From Perlucidibaca sp. (lineage in GTDB: Bacteria; Pseudomonadota; Gammaproteobacteria; Pseudomonadales; Moraxellaceae), in assembly GCA_023265995.1 (NCBI GenBank), contig JAHFSA010000002.1, positions 384,814-448,813 on the forward strand: a DNA stretch of 64,000 nucleotides, in the 5' to 3' direction. Both the position numbers and the translations under genes were made by a program. Positions 19,098 to 27,804 of the stretch are shown piece after piece (position 1 is the stretch's first letter; every line of letters starts with the position of its first letter). Below the pieces are notes generated by a model. The model did no database searches. It saw only the letters and a program-made list of their open reading frames with translations, and was not told where the DNA came from.

Positions 19098-20042
19098 TCA
19101 CTTGCGCAGGCCGGCGGCGCGTTCGGCTGCCAGCCTCAGCTGCAGACGGCGCTCGGCAAAGCGGGCGCGCTGATCATCACTCAGGTCATCATGACAGGCC
19201 GGGCAGCTGATGCCCTCTTCATACTTCTGCGAAGCCTTGTCGGCTGGCGTGACGGCGCGCCGGCAGCCATAGCAGAGCTCGGCGACGCCCTCCTCGAGGC
19301 CGTGGGTCACACCCACGCGCTCATCGAAGACAAAGCACTCGCCCTGCCACAGGCTCTGCTCCTGCGGCACCTCCTCCAGATACTTCAGGATGCCGCCCTT
19401 GAGGTGATAGACCTCGGCGAAACCCTGCTGCCGCATGTAGCTCGACGCCTTCTCGCAGCGGATGCCGCCGGTGCAGAACATGGCCACCTTGCGATGCTTC
19501 GCCGGATCGAGATGCTCGGCGACATACTGCGGGAACTGGCGAAAGCTCTGCGTGTGCGGATCAATGGCGCCCTCGAAGCTGCCGATCGCCACCTCGTAGT
19601 CATTGCGCGTGTCGATCACCACCACCTCTGGATCGCTGATCAGCGCATTCCAGTCCTGCGGGTCGACATAGGTACCGACCACGGCCGTCGGGTCCACGAA
19701 GGGCACACCCAGGGTGACGATCTCCTTCTTCAGCTTGACCTTCAGGCGCACGAAGGGATGCCGGTCGCTGAACGACTCCTTGTGCTCCAGCGCCGCCAGA
19801 CGGGGATCGGCGCGCAACCAGGCCAGCACCCTGTCCATGGCCGCGCGCGAACCGGAGATGGTGCCGTTGACACCCTCCTGGGCGAGCAGCAGCGTGCCGT
19901 GTATGCCTTCCGCCTCGCACAGCGCCTTCAGGGGAGCCTGCAGGTCGCGGAAGTCATCGAGCCGGGCAAAGTGGTAGAGCGCCGCTATGACGACCTCTCC
20001 CTCCCTGTCATTGCCCGCCGCCGGACGCAGCGCCTCAGCCAT
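19098..20042 (-). CDS. trhO: tRNA uridine(34) hydroxylase TrhO (YceA-type rhodanese)
   Basis: Oxygen-dependent hydroxylase making ho5U at position 34 of several tRNAs. 314 residues. An N-terminal acylphosphatase-like domain ([27 protein letters not shown]) is followed by a rhodanese domain with the catalytic Cys in [18 protein letters not shown] (about residue 180). The C-terminal tail carries two Cys pairs ([24 protein letters not shown]), as in YceA. The ATG at 20042 has GGAGG 8 bp upstream; the longer in-frame reading overlaps bolA in another frame and is rejected. It overlaps bolA by 8 bp, so the two are coupled. Confidence 0.92.
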   Translation of the reverse strand: MAEALRPAAGNDREGEVVIAALYHFARLDDFRDLQAPLKALCEAEGIHGTLLLAQEGVNGTISGSRAAMDRVLAWLRADPRLAALEHKESFSDRHPFVRLKVKLKKEIVTLGVPFVDPTAVVGTYVDPQDWNALISDPEVVVIDTRNDYEVAIGSFEGAIDPHTQSFRQFPQYVAEHLDPAKHRKVAMFCTGGIRCEKASSYMRQQGFAEVYHLKGGILKYLEEVPQEQSLWQGECFVFDERVGVTHGLEEGVAELCYGCRRAVTPADKASQKYEEGISCPACHDDLSDDQRARFAERRLQLRLAAERAAGLRK

Positions 20043-20373
20043 GCTTGCTGCCTCCGCGGCAGGCCGGGCTTTCCGGCGCCGCGCCGGACGCGGCCCACTC
20101 CTCCGGCGTATAGGTATGCAGGGCCAGGGCATGCAGGCCACGCTGCATTTCCGGCTGCACCAGGGCATAGACGCGCTGGTGCCGTGCCACGGAGCGCAGG
20201 CCGTCGAAAGCAGCCGTGACCAGCACGACCTTGTAATGGGTCTCGCCACCAGGGCCGCTATGGTTGTGCGACTCGTTCAGCACCTCCAGATGGCTGGGCG
20301 CGAACGCCTGCTGCAGGGTCTCCTGCAACCAGGCCTGACGGGAATTCGCTGACGAGCCTGCCGAGCCGGACAT
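20035..20373 (-). CDS. BolA family protein
   Basis: 112-residue BolA-like protein, a family acting with monothiol glutaredoxins in Fe-S handling and stress responses. The core is [51 protein letters not shown] and [15 protein letters not shown], including the conserved SHNH and RHQRVY segments. The start at 20373 has GGAGG 4 bp upstream. It is the first gene of a bolA-trhO pair, overlapping by 8 bp. Confidence 0.9.
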   Translation of the reverse strand: MSGSAGSSANSRQAWLQETLQQAFAPSHLEVLNESHNHSGPGGETHYKVVLVTAAFDGLRSVARHQRVYALVQPEMQRGLHALALHTYTPEEWAASGAAPESPACRGGSKHG

Positions 20374-20512
20374 GGCGCCTCCAGGGTTCAAAAGGGGGAT
20401 TGTCCCGATTATAGGGCCTGAGGCTTGGTCACGCTTGCATCTTGGCGAAGATGCGGTATTCTGCACTTGTACATTACTTATTTGCGCCATTAATAACTTA
20501 TAGAGTAATGAA

Positions 20513-21469
20513 ATGAGTACATTCAAACTGGATCCAGCCCTGCGTGCCGAGCTGAACCAGAAATCGAACTGGCGCGGCAGCCTCGAAGTTGCCCGTGACT
20601 GGACCCTGGTCCTGTCCGGCTTCGCACTCAGCCTGCTGTGGCCGCATCCGCTGGTGTTCCTGCTCTCCGTGCTGCTGCTGGCTGCCGGCATGGCTGGCTT
20701 CGCCATTCTTCAGCATGAAGCCTCGCACCGCTCGCTGTTCGCCAGTGCCAGGCTCAATGACTGGGTCGGCGAGTACCTCGCCGCCCTGCCCATCCTGCAG
20801 AGCATGCCTGGCTACCGCGCCTATCACATGACTCACCATCGCCTGGCAGGTACCCGCGAAGACCCGGACCTGGTCATGACCGAGAACTATCCGGTGAGCA
20901 AGGCCAGCCTGCGCCGCAAACTGCTGCGTGACGCCTCGGGCATGACCGGCATCAAGTCCATCATCGGTCTCATGGGCATGTATGCCGGCTACTGGAAATA
21001 CGAGCTGACCGGCAAGGTCACCCGCGTCCAGCCGGCGCCGCGCAACCTGTTCGGCTATCTGTCCGTGTTCGTCAGCAACAACGGCCACATCGCCCTGCTC
21101 TGGCAGCTCGCCATCTGGGCGGTGCTGCATGCGCTCGGCCACGGCATGTACTACCTGCTCTGGGCCGCCGCCTTCATTTTCGTGCTGCCGGTCTGCATGC
21201 GTGTGCGCCAGATCGCCGACCATGCCGTGGTCGCGGACCAGCTCAGCACCAATCCGCTGCAGCATGCCCGCACCTCGCGTGCCACCTGGCTGGAAAAGCT
21301 CATGCTGGCGCCGCACAACGAGCACTACCACCTCGAGCATCACCTCATGCCGACGGCGCCATGCTGGAACCTGCCAAAGCTGCATGCCGTGCTGGAGCGC
21401 GAAGGTGTGATCCCGGAACAGAACCAGGCCGGCAGCCTGCTCGGCGTGTTGCGCAAGGCAACTGTCTGA
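20513..21469 (+). CDS. Fatty acid desaturase family protein
   Basis: 318-residue membrane-bound di-iron desaturase/hydroxylase. The three histidine boxes are HEASH (about residues 70-74), HMTHH (about 105-109) and HNEHYHLEHH (about 265-274), with hydrophobic segments at about 30-66, 175-235. This is a short desaturase lacking an N-terminal cytochrome or regulatory domain; similar proteins act on fatty acyl chains, hydrocarbons or carotenoids, and the substrate is not readable from sequence. It is transcribed alone from an AT-rich upstream region. It is not closely similar to the second desaturase at 62186-63292. Confidence 0.85.
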   Translation: MSTFKLDPALRAELNQKSNWRGSLEVARDWTLVLSGFALSLLWPHPLVFLLSVLLLAAGMAGFAILQHEASHRSLFASARLNDWVGEYLAALPILQSMPGYRAYHMTHHRLAGTREDPDLVMTENYPVSKASLRRKLLRDASGMTGIKSIIGLMGMYAGYWKYELTGKVTRVQPAPRNLFGYLSVFVSNNGHIALLWQLAIWAVLHALGHGMYYLLWAAAFIFVLPVCMRVRQIADHAVVADQLSTNPLQHARTSRATWLEKLMLAPHNEHYHLEHHLMPTAPCWNLPKLHAVLEREGVIPEQNQAGSLLGVLRKATV

Positions 21470-21553
21470 GGGGCTGAGCACAGAGGCAGACGTTTCAACG
21501 GTTTCGTATTGAGAGATTGGCTGCGTCGTGAGCTGGTACGCCGGCAGTGCGGA

Positions 21554-21605
21554 GAGAAAGTTTCTTTTGACGCGCATCGTGGCGCGGCACAAAGAAAGCT
21601 TTCTC
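21554..21605. terminator. Inverted repeat between convergent desaturase and pdxB
   Basis: Arms GAGAAAGTTTCTTT (from 21554) and its near-complement AAAGAAAGCTTTCTC (ending 21605) differ by one bulged base and enclose about 22 bp. There is no clean U-tract, but the position between convergent stops suggests termination in both directions. Nothing else was recognised in 21470-21662. Confidence 0.5.
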
Positions 21606-21662
21606 GCAGCAGCTCCGACTAAACAACCCACGCTGTCAGCAACGCCCGCCTAACGACTGCTG

Positions 21663-22841
21663 TCAGCAGCCAAACCCCAACGCCACCAGCAGCGAATGCA
21701 GCGCATCGTCGCTGCCGACACGCACATGGTGCGCCGGGAACTCGCGGCGGATCGGATAGCTCTTGCGCAGATGATCGAACGCCTCGCCACGCTTCGGCTC
21801 CTGCTGAGCCATGCGCAGGCGGCGGTCATCTCCCGCCAGGTCAATGACCGGGGTCAGCAAGGCTGCCAGACGGCTTTCGGTGCTTGCACCGGCAGCCGGC
21901 AGCTCCAGCGTCAGACCGCCCTCCTCGGGAAGTATCTCGGCCAGCTCGCCGGGCAGCGTCAGGTCCAGGGCTGCTGCCGCCGCCGCCATGATCTGCCAGG
22001 TACCGCGCCACTTGCCCTCCAGGCTGTGCCCGGCAATATGCGGGCTGCCGTGACGAACCCGTGCCAGCAGACCGGTATCAGGCTCGGGCTCGCCCTCCCA
22101 GACATCGAGAACGGCCGTCAGGTCGCCACGCGCCAGGCGCGCCGACAAGGCCGCATTGGCCACCACCGGGCCGCGGGCGGCATTGATCAGCCAGGCTCCG
22201 GGGCGCAATGCCGCCAGCGCATCGGCATCCAGCAGATGATGGGTAGGGTGAGGTCCGCCACGAGTCAGCGGGGTATGCACGCTGACCATGTCGGCACGCG
22301 CCAGCAGCTCGCGCAGCGTCAGCAGCGGTACATGTGCCAGGTCGGCGGGCAGGTGCTCGCGCACCAGGAAGGGATCGCAGGCGACGACGCGGATGCCGAG
22401 CAGGCCCGCCAGACGCGCCGTCCAGCGCCCGACATGACCGAGCCCGACGACACCCAGCGTACGCCCGGCCAGCGTCACGCCCTGCTCCGCCGCGAGCTGC
22501 ACCAGCACGTTGAGCACCCACTCGCCGACCGCCCTGGCATTGCAGCCCGGCGCCGAAGCCCAGGCTATGCCCTGCTCTGCCAGCCAGGGCAGGTCGAGAT
22601 GATCGGTACCGATGGTGGCGGTGCCGACGAAACGCACCGGGCTGCCGGCCAGCAAGGCGGCATCGACCCGGGTGATGGAGCGCACCAGCAGGATGTCGGC
22701 GGCGGCGACATCGGCAGCGCCCAGCTGGCGTCCCGGCCGGCGCGTCACCTCGATGTCGGCCTGTGTCGCCAGCAGCTCGCAGCAGGCTTCCACGCCCGGC
22801 ATGTTCTCATCGGCAAGCAGACGAATGCGGCTGGATGACAT
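21663..22841 (-). CDS. pdxB: 4-phosphoerythronate dehydrogenase
   Basis: Second step of DXP-dependent pyridoxal-5'-phosphate synthesis: oxidises 4-phospho-D-erythronate. 392 residues, the PdxB length, with a D-isomer 2-hydroxyacid dehydrogenase fold. It begins MSSSRIRLLADENMPGVEACC; NAD-binding TLGVVGLGHVGRWTARLAGLLGIRVVACDP; catalytic Arg in INAARGPVV; Glu/His region VWEGEPEPD and PHIAGHSLEGKWRGT. A C-terminal PdxB-specific dimerisation domain follows. The ATG at 22841 has GAGGT upstream. It is divergent from the Nudix gene. Confidence 0.92.
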   Translation of the reverse strand: MSSSRIRLLADENMPGVEACCELLATQADIEVTRRPGRQLGAADVAAADILLVRSITRVDAALLAGSPVRFVGTATIGTDHLDLPWLAEQGIAWASAPGCNARAVGEWVLNVLVQLAAEQGVTLAGRTLGVVGLGHVGRWTARLAGLLGIRVVACDPFLVREHLPADLAHVPLLTLRELLARADMVSVHTPLTRGGPHPTHHLLDADALAALRPGAWLINAARGPVVANAALSARLARGDLTAVLDVWEGEPEPDTGLLARVRHGSPHIAGHSLEGKWRGTWQIMAAAAAALDLTLPGELAEILPEEGGLTLELPAAGASTESRLAALLTPVIDLAGDDRRLRMAQQEPKRGEAFDHLRKSYPIRREFPAHHVRVGSDDALHSLLVALGFGC

Positions 22842-22981
22842 GGTGATACCTCGCGACGTGATGAGGAGAGTATGACACCGCGCTTTGCTACACTGCAGGC
22901 TCTGACGGCCGCCATTTGCATGACATCTGCCGCAGGACACATGCCAGATCCGTCCCCTGCCTGACCGGAGCCTTTCCTCCC

Positions 22982-23851
22982 ATGCCGCAACCGCTCACCG
23001 AACGGGTCATTGCCTTCCTGCACAGCGAACCGCGCTTCCAGGCTGTCAATGAACTGCGCCTGCATATCGACGGCCGGGCGCTGGGCTGGGTGCGCCCGCA
23101 GATCGCCGAGGCGCTCTGTCAGCTTGATCGTCAGCGCATCCGTGTCAACACCCGCGATCTCTACATCAACACCGGCAGCATCGGCACCGGCAGCGATGCC
23201 GACGTACGCGGACAGGTGTTGCAGGACTGGGCACTGGCACTGCGCGAGCAGGGCCTGCTGCCGAACTGGCGTGACGAGGCCATGGCCCTGCAGCAGCCTG
23301 ATGGCGTCTATCTCGTCATGGAGCGTGCCGCTTTCCGCTGCCTGGGTCTGTGCACACCCTCCGTGCACATGAACGGCTGGGTCGCCACGGCGGAAGGTGT
23401 CGCCCTCTGGGTGGCCGAACGCAGCACACACAAGTTCGTCGATCCGGGCAAGCTCGACAACCTGGTCGGCGGCGGCCTCGCTGCCGGCGAAAGCCTGGCC
23501 ACCGGCCTCGCCCGCGAAGCCTGGGAAGAAGCCGGGCTGCACTTCCGGCATGTCCCGGCGCCGCGCAGCTGGCTGCACATTCACCGCCGCATCAAGGAAG
23601 GCGTCCAGGAAGAACGCATCGCCGTCCACGACTGCTGGCTGCCGGCGCATTTCCACGCCACCAATCAGGATGGCGAAGTCGCCGACGCCCGCCTGCTGCC
23701 GCTGGCACCCGCCCTGGCCATGCTGCTCGACGGTCACTTCACCTGGGATGCCGGCCTGGTCGTGCTCGACGGCCTGCTGCGCCAGCGCTACTTCGGCGCC
23801 GAAGGCGCCCTCATCGAAGCCACACTGGCCACGCTGGGCTACCGCAACTGA
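22982..23851 (+). CDS. Nudix hydrolase with DUF4743 N-terminal domain
   Basis: 289-residue protein. An N-terminal DUF4743 region (about 1-110) precedes a Nudix domain with motif GGGLAAGESLATGLAREAWEEAGL (GxxxxxExxxxxxxREAxEExGU, about 160-183), matching the plant/fungal TPP-pyrophosphatase-like (Tnr3/YJR142W) group. Members cleave oxidised thiamine pyrophosphates or similar nucleoside diphosphates; the substrate here is inferred only. Its stop overlaps the MATE gene start (TGATG), so the two are translationally coupled. Confidence 0.85.
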   Translation: MPQPLTERVIAFLHSEPRFQAVNELRLHIDGRALGWVRPQIAEALCQLDRQRIRVNTRDLYINTGSIGTGSDADVRGQVLQDWALALREQGLLPNWRDEAMALQQPDGVYLVMERAAFRCLGLCTPSVHMNGWVATAEGVALWVAERSTHKFVDPGKLDNLVGGGLAAGESLATGLAREAWEEAGLHFRHVPAPRSWLHIHRRIKEGVQEERIAVHDCWLPAHFHATNQDGEVADARLLPLAPALAMLLDGHFTWDAGLVVLDGLLRQRYFGAEGALIEATLATLGYRN

Positions 23852-25245
23852 TGTCGCAGACCCGTACCCTCTCCGTCTGGCAGGAGCTGCGCGCGCTCGC
23901 CATCCTGGCCGGCCCTATTTTCGTCAGCCAGTTCTCCCAGGCCGCCTACGGCTTCATCGACACCCTCATGGCAGGCCAGGTCTCGCCTGTGGACCTCGCC
24001 GCCGTGGCGGTGGGCTCCAGCATCTGGTTGCCGCTGTTCCTGCTCACCACCGGCACCCTGCTGGCCACCACACCGCTGGTGGCCGAAGCGCATGGCGCCG
24101 GGCGCCACGAACGCATCCCCGACATCAGTCATCAGGCGCTGTGGCTGGCCGTGCTGGTCGGCCTCGGCGGATTGCTGCTGATCCGCAACGCCTGGCCTGT
24201 CTTCGACCTGCTGGATGTCGATCCGGCACTGCGCAGCAAGACCCGCGAATTCCTCACGGCCATCTCCTGGGGCATGCCGGCAGTCGGTCTGTTCCACGTC
24301 ATGCGCTGCTATTGCGAGGCTCAGGGCCGTCCCCTGCCCGTCATGCTGATCAGCCTCTCCGGCCTGCCGCTGGCGGTCATGACCAACCAGCTCTTCATCT
24401 ACGGCAGCGCCGACATTTCCTGGCTGAGCTGGCTCGGTGTGCCGGCCATGGGCGGCCCCGGTTGTGGCTGGGGCACCACCGTGGTCATGTGGTCGATGAC
24501 GCTCGCCATGCTGATCTACGTGCTCTGCGCGCCGGCCTTCGCCGCGGTGCGCCTGCTGCAGCGCTGGACGCCGCCGCATGCCGGCGAGCTGGGTCATATT
24601 GCCGCCCTCGGCCTGCCCATAGGCCTCGCCATCTTCTTCGAGGTCAGCTCGTTCGCGCTGGTCGCAGTGCTGATCAGCCCGGCTGGCGCCATTGTGGTCG
24701 CCGGCCATCAGGTCGCGCTGTCGGTGACATCCACCCTGTTCATGGTGCCGCTCAGCCTGGCCATCGCGCTCACCATCCGGGTCGGCCAGCTCTATGGCGC
24801 CCGTGATCTGGCCGGCATAGCCCATACCCGCCGCGTCGGCCTGATCACCACCAGCCTGATCGCCTGCCTGTCGGCAACCTTCCTGCTGCTGTCGCGCCAC
24901 TTCATTGCCTCCGGCTACAGCGAAGATGAGGCCGTGCGCACGCTGGCATCCAACCTGCTGCTGTTCGCCGTTGCCTATCAGGTCTTCGATGCCCTGCAGG
25001 TCGGCGCCGCCGGCTGCCTGCGCGGACTGCAGGACACCCGCAGCCCCATGCTGCTGACACTCATCGCCTACTGGGTCGTGGCCATTCCCTTCGGCATCAT
25101 CGCCGGCAGCACCGATTGGCTCGGCCGAGTCTGGGGCCCTTACGGCTACTGGGCAGGACTGGTGCTGGGTCTGGGCGTGGCCTGCGTGCTGCTCAACCTG
25201 CAGCTGCGCAAGCGCTTGCGGATATTGCGCGAGCAATGGGACTGA
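23851..25245 (+). CDS. MATE family multidrug efflux transporter (NorM-like)
   Basis: 464-residue inner-membrane cation-coupled drug antiporter. Twelve hydrophobic segments can be counted in two related halves. The N-terminal half has AGPIFVSQFSQAAYGFIDTLMAGQVSPVDLAAVAVGSSIW, a NorM-type signature; the second half begins around ALGLPIGLAIFFEVSSFALVAVL. The start overlaps the Nudix stop (TGATG). The gene ends 18 bp before the repeat element 25264-25379. Confidence 0.9.
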   Translation: MSQTRTLSVWQELRALAILAGPIFVSQFSQAAYGFIDTLMAGQVSPVDLAAVAVGSSIWLPLFLLTTGTLLATTPLVAEAHGAGRHERIPDISHQALWLAVLVGLGGLLLIRNAWPVFDLLDVDPALRSKTREFLTAISWGMPAVGLFHVMRCYCEAQGRPLPVMLISLSGLPLAVMTNQLFIYGSADISWLSWLGVPAMGGPGCGWGTTVVMWSMTLAMLIYVLCAPAFAAVRLLQRWTPPHAGELGHIAALGLPIGLAIFFEVSSFALVAVLISPAGAIVVAGHQVALSVTSTLFMVPLSLAIALTIRVGQLYGARDLAGIAHTRRVGLITTSLIACLSATFLLLSRHFIASGYSEDEAVRTLASNLLLFAVAYQVFDALQVGAAGCLRGLQDTRSPMLLTLIAYWVVAIPFGIIAGSTDWLGRVWGPYGYWAGLVLGLGVACVLLNLQLRKRLRILREQWD

Positions 25246-25263
25246 TGCCGACGCCGCCCATGA

Positions 25264-25379
25264 GCCCTTCGGGGTGGGTGGTGGTGTTGAAAAACTGTGC
25301 GAGGCATGGACGCCGAGCCCAAGCCTCCAGGGATGGATTCACGGCGGGTTTTTCAACACCACCACCCACCCCGAAGGGC
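25264..25379. repeat. Intergenic hairpin element, copy 2
   Basis: Perfect 32-bp inverted repeat (25264-25295 and 25348-25379) around a 52-bp core beginning GTGCGAGGCATGGACGCCGA and ending TTCACGGCGG. The core matches copy 1 (7498-7671, opposite strand) at about 85 % over its first 43 bases and exactly over the last 10, but the arms are a different sequence (GGTGGGTGGTGGTGTTGAAA here). It lies between convergent MATE and TusA-like genes, immediately after the MATE stop, and could form a very stable hairpin in RNA from either strand. Confidence 0.8.
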
Positions 25380-25396
25380 GCCTTGCCATGACGGCA

Positions 25397-25639
25397 TCAG
25401 CCGCCCTTGCGCAGCCTGTAGCGGTAGAGCCCTGGCTCGGGCTGGCTTTCCTCGAGCAGCTCGTGGCCGAGAAAGCGGCAGAACTTGGGGATGTCGCGCT
25501 GCGTTGAAGGATCGGTGGCGAGCACCACCAGCTCATCGCCGGCGGCGAGCTCGCGCACGCGCTTGTGCAGCATCATGACCGGCTCGGGACAGAGCAGGCC
25601 GCGGGCATCGAGCAGGGGAAGATCGGCATCGGACGACAT
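25397..25639 (-). CDS. TusA/SirA-family sulfurtransferase-like protein
   Basis: 80-residue protein of the TusA/YedF fold. It has the family CPxP motif in [54 protein letters not shown]. The Cys is the persulfide-carrying residue of the family. TusA serves tRNA 2-thiouridine synthesis; without tusBCDE in the window the exact role is open. The ATG at 25639 is preferred (GGAAAG upstream) over longer in-frame readings. It is convergent with the MATE gene across repeat copy 2. Confidence 0.88.
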   Translation of the reverse strand: MSSDADLPLLDARGLLCPEPVMMLHKRVRELAAGDELVVLATDPSTQRDIPKFCRFLGHELLEESQPEPGLYRYRLRKGG

Positions 25640-25723
25640 GAACGGCTTTCCAGCAGCTGGCGCCGGGGTCAGTCCCGCAGCGCTTCCGGTTCGCAAGTAT
25701 AGCGCCAGGCCACCGGGCGGGTA

Positions 25724-26581
25724 TCAGGCAAACACGATGGTCTTGTTGCCGTGCACCAGCACGCGATCCTCGAGATGCCAGCGCACAGCGCGTGCCAGCA
25801 CATGGCGCTCCACCGTCTCGCCCATTTCACGCAGCGTCGGCACCTCGTCGCGATGCGACACGCGCTCGACATCCTGCTCGATGATCGGTCCCTGATCGAG
25901 GTCGGCGGTGACGTAGTGGGCGGTGGCGCCAATCAGCTTGACGCCCTTGTCGTAGGCCTGCTGATAGGGGTTGGCGCCGACGAACGCGGGCAGGAAGGAA
26001 TGGTGGATGTTGATGATGCGGTTGGGCCGGCGCGCGGTGAAGTCGGCGCTGAGGATCTGCATGTAGCGCGCCAGCACGACGAGATCGACATCACCCAGCA
26101 GGGCATCGATGGTCGCTTCGGCTTCAGCCTTGGTCGCCGCGGTCACCGGCACAACATGGAACGGCACGCCGAAGTTCTCGACATCCTGACGCAGGTCCTC
26201 GTGGTTGCTGATCACCGCCACGATGTCGCAGGGCAGCGAGCCGCGCGACCAGCGCCAGAGCAGCTCCATCATGGCGTGATCGTACTTCGACACCAGAATC
26301 GCCACTTTCTTGCGCTCGGCGGCGTAGCTGATGTGCCACTTCATGCCGTAGCGCGTCGCCACCTCGTCCTGGAAGGCCTGACCGAGCTGCTCGCGGCTCA
26401 GGCGCAGGTTGCCGGTCTGGAACTCCATGCGCATGAAGTAGGTGCCGCCCTCGGGCGCCGTCGCGTGCTGGTCGAGATCGGTGATGTTGGCGCCGTTGTT
26501 GTACAGGAAGCTGGAAACGGCGCTGACGATGCCGGGAGCATCGGCGCAGTTGATCAGCAGGCGGGCCGTGGTATCGGTCAT
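25724..26581 (-). CDS. purU: Formyltetrahydrofolate deformylase
   Basis: Hydrolyses 10-formyl-THF to formate and THF, supplying formate for PurT and balancing one-carbon pools. 285 residues. An N-terminal ACT domain (ARLLINCADAPGIVSAVSSFLYNNGANITDLDQHA) precedes a formyltransferase-type domain with VAILVSKYDHAMMELLWRW, the catalytic Asn/His/Asp pattern in RIINIHHSFLPAFVGANPY, and KLIGATAHYVTADLDQGPIIEQD. The start overlaps the AraC regulator stop by 4 bp (ATGA). Confidence 0.94.
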   Translation of the reverse strand: MTDTTARLLINCADAPGIVSAVSSFLYNNGANITDLDQHATAPEGGTYFMRMEFQTGNLRLSREQLGQAFQDEVATRYGMKWHISYAAERKKVAILVSKYDHAMMELLWRWSRGSLPCDIVAVISNHEDLRQDVENFGVPFHVVPVTAATKAEAEATIDALLGDVDLVVLARYMQILSADFTARRPNRIINIHHSFLPAFVGANPYQQAYDKGVKLIGATAHYVTADLDQGPIIEQDVERVSHRDEVPTLREMGETVERHVLARAVRWHLEDRVLVHGNKTIVFA

Positions 26582-27621
26582 GGTTCGGTGGTTCCGAGAA
26601 GCTGGCGCCGACAGGCGACCGGCGTCATGCCGGTCCATTTCTTGAAGGCGCGATGAAAGGCGCTGGCCTCGGAGAAACCCATCATGAGGGAAATCTCGTC
26701 GATCGACAGCATGGGTTTGGCGAGATAGAAGCGGGCAGCCTCTTCGCGCATCTGGTCCTTGATGACCTGGTAACTGGTGTTCTCGTCCTTGAGGCGGCGA
26801 CGCAGCGTCTGCGGCGTCAGGTTGAGACGGGCGCAGACATCGGCCAGCTCGGGGAACTGGTTGCCGTATTCCTTGCTGAGCATGCTGCGTATCTGTTCGG
26901 CGACACCCACCGGCCGGGCGCGGCCACCAATGATCAGCGCCACCGAGTCCTTGAGGAAGCGCGACAGCGACAGCGGCGTCTGCGCCAGCGGCAGGTTCAG
27001 CCAGGATGCCGGGAAGCGGATGACATTGTCATCCATGCCGTAGTTCACCGGACAACTGAACAGGCGCTGAAAGTCACCGGCACTCTGCGGGGCCTCGAAG
27101 GCGAATTCGAGCACCAGCGGATCGAGACGACGACCGACCAGCCAGCTCCAGAAACGCACCGAGAGAAACACCATCACTTCATGGATGGTGTCGGAGTAGG
27201 TCGAGCTCTCATTGATGTCGAAGTAGAGCCGGCCTTCGTTGTCGACCACCTCGAAGCGCGTTTTGACCGGCGTCTGGAACAACCCGTAGAACGCGGTCGA
27301 ACGCTGGATGGCCTTGCCCAGATTCGGGCAGTTGATGACGGCATGCGCCATCATGGAAAAAGTGCCGGGCTTGGAGCGGGTGTCGGTAGCGAGCAGACCG
27401 ATGAACTCGTCGCGGGTCTGGCGCATGACAGCCTTGATCAGGAGGATCAGCTCACCGCCCTCAAGCCGCCCTTCCGGATCATCGAGCCGCGCCGGATCCA
27501 GGCCGTTGGCCTCGAACAGCTCGGCCAGCGACACCCCATGACGCGCAGCCCCCGCCAGCAGGCGCTTCGCATAGGTCATGCTGAGGGTGTTCTGGGAACG
27601 GGGCATCGGCGCTTGAGGCAT
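26578..27621 (-). CDS. AraC family transcriptional regulator (Arabinose_bd N-domain type)
   Basis: About 347 residues. The N-terminal ligand-sensing domain (KRLLAGAARHGVSLAELFEANGLDPARLDD onward) is of the OruR/ArgR-like Arabinose_bd type. A C-terminal double HTH follows: FPELADVCARLNLTPQTLRRRLKDENTSYQ and SIDEISLMMGFSEASAFHRAFKKWTGMTPVACRR. The start at 27621 is tentative, as no convincing ribosome site was seen for it or for the ATG at 27606. It overlaps purU by 4 bp and is divergent from the acyl-CoA dehydrogenase at 27805, the more likely target; see the direct repeats at 27742-27774. Confidence 0.85.
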   Translation of the reverse strand: MPQAPMPRSQNTLSMTYAKRLLAGAARHGVSLAELFEANGLDPARLDDPEGRLEGGELILLIKAVMRQTRDEFIGLLATDTRSKPGTFSMMAHAVINCPNLGKAIQRSTAFYGLFQTPVKTRFEVVDNEGRLYFDINESSTYSDTIHEVMVFLSVRFWSWLVGRRLDPLVLEFAFEAPQSAGDFQRLFSCPVNYGMDDNVIRFPASWLNLPLAQTPLSLSRFLKDSVALIIGGRARPVGVAEQIRSMLSKEYGNQFPELADVCARLNLTPQTLRRRLKDENTSYQVIKDQMREEAARFYLAKPMLSIDEISLMMGFSEASAFHRAFKKWTGMTPVACRRQLLGTTEP

Positions 27622-27741
27622 ATCAATTGACTGGGCACCGAGGGTAGCAAAAGCAGACCCGGCTTGCATGCCGCATGAACGCTCAGGTCAAGGATTTTGA
27701 ACGATACGGTCATTGGTCACACAGAACGGACCACGCAAAAT

Positions 27742-27774
27742 TGACCGATCAGTCACATTATGACCGAACAGTCT
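27742..27774. promoter_or_regulatory. Two TGACCGAWCAGTC repeats upstream of acyl-CoA dehydrogenase
   Basis: TGACCGATCAGTCA (27742-27755) and TGACCGAACAGTCT (27761-27774) are direct repeats 19 bp apart, about two helical turns. Each is also partly palindromic (TGAC...GTCA). They lie between the divergent AraC regulator and acyl-CoA dehydrogenase, 31 bp before the latter's ATG. Half-site spacing fits an AraC-type activator; the internal symmetry would also fit a TetR-type repressor. Confidence 0.5.
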
Positions 27775-27804
27775 CAATCAGAGACTGCACAACGAGCAAA
27801 AATC

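Noticed and set aside
27760-27804. Earlier start of the acyl-CoA dehydrogenase at 27760
   Set aside because: It would place coding sequence through the TGACCGA repeats, and the added residues (MTEQSQSETAQ) do not fit the family's N-terminus.
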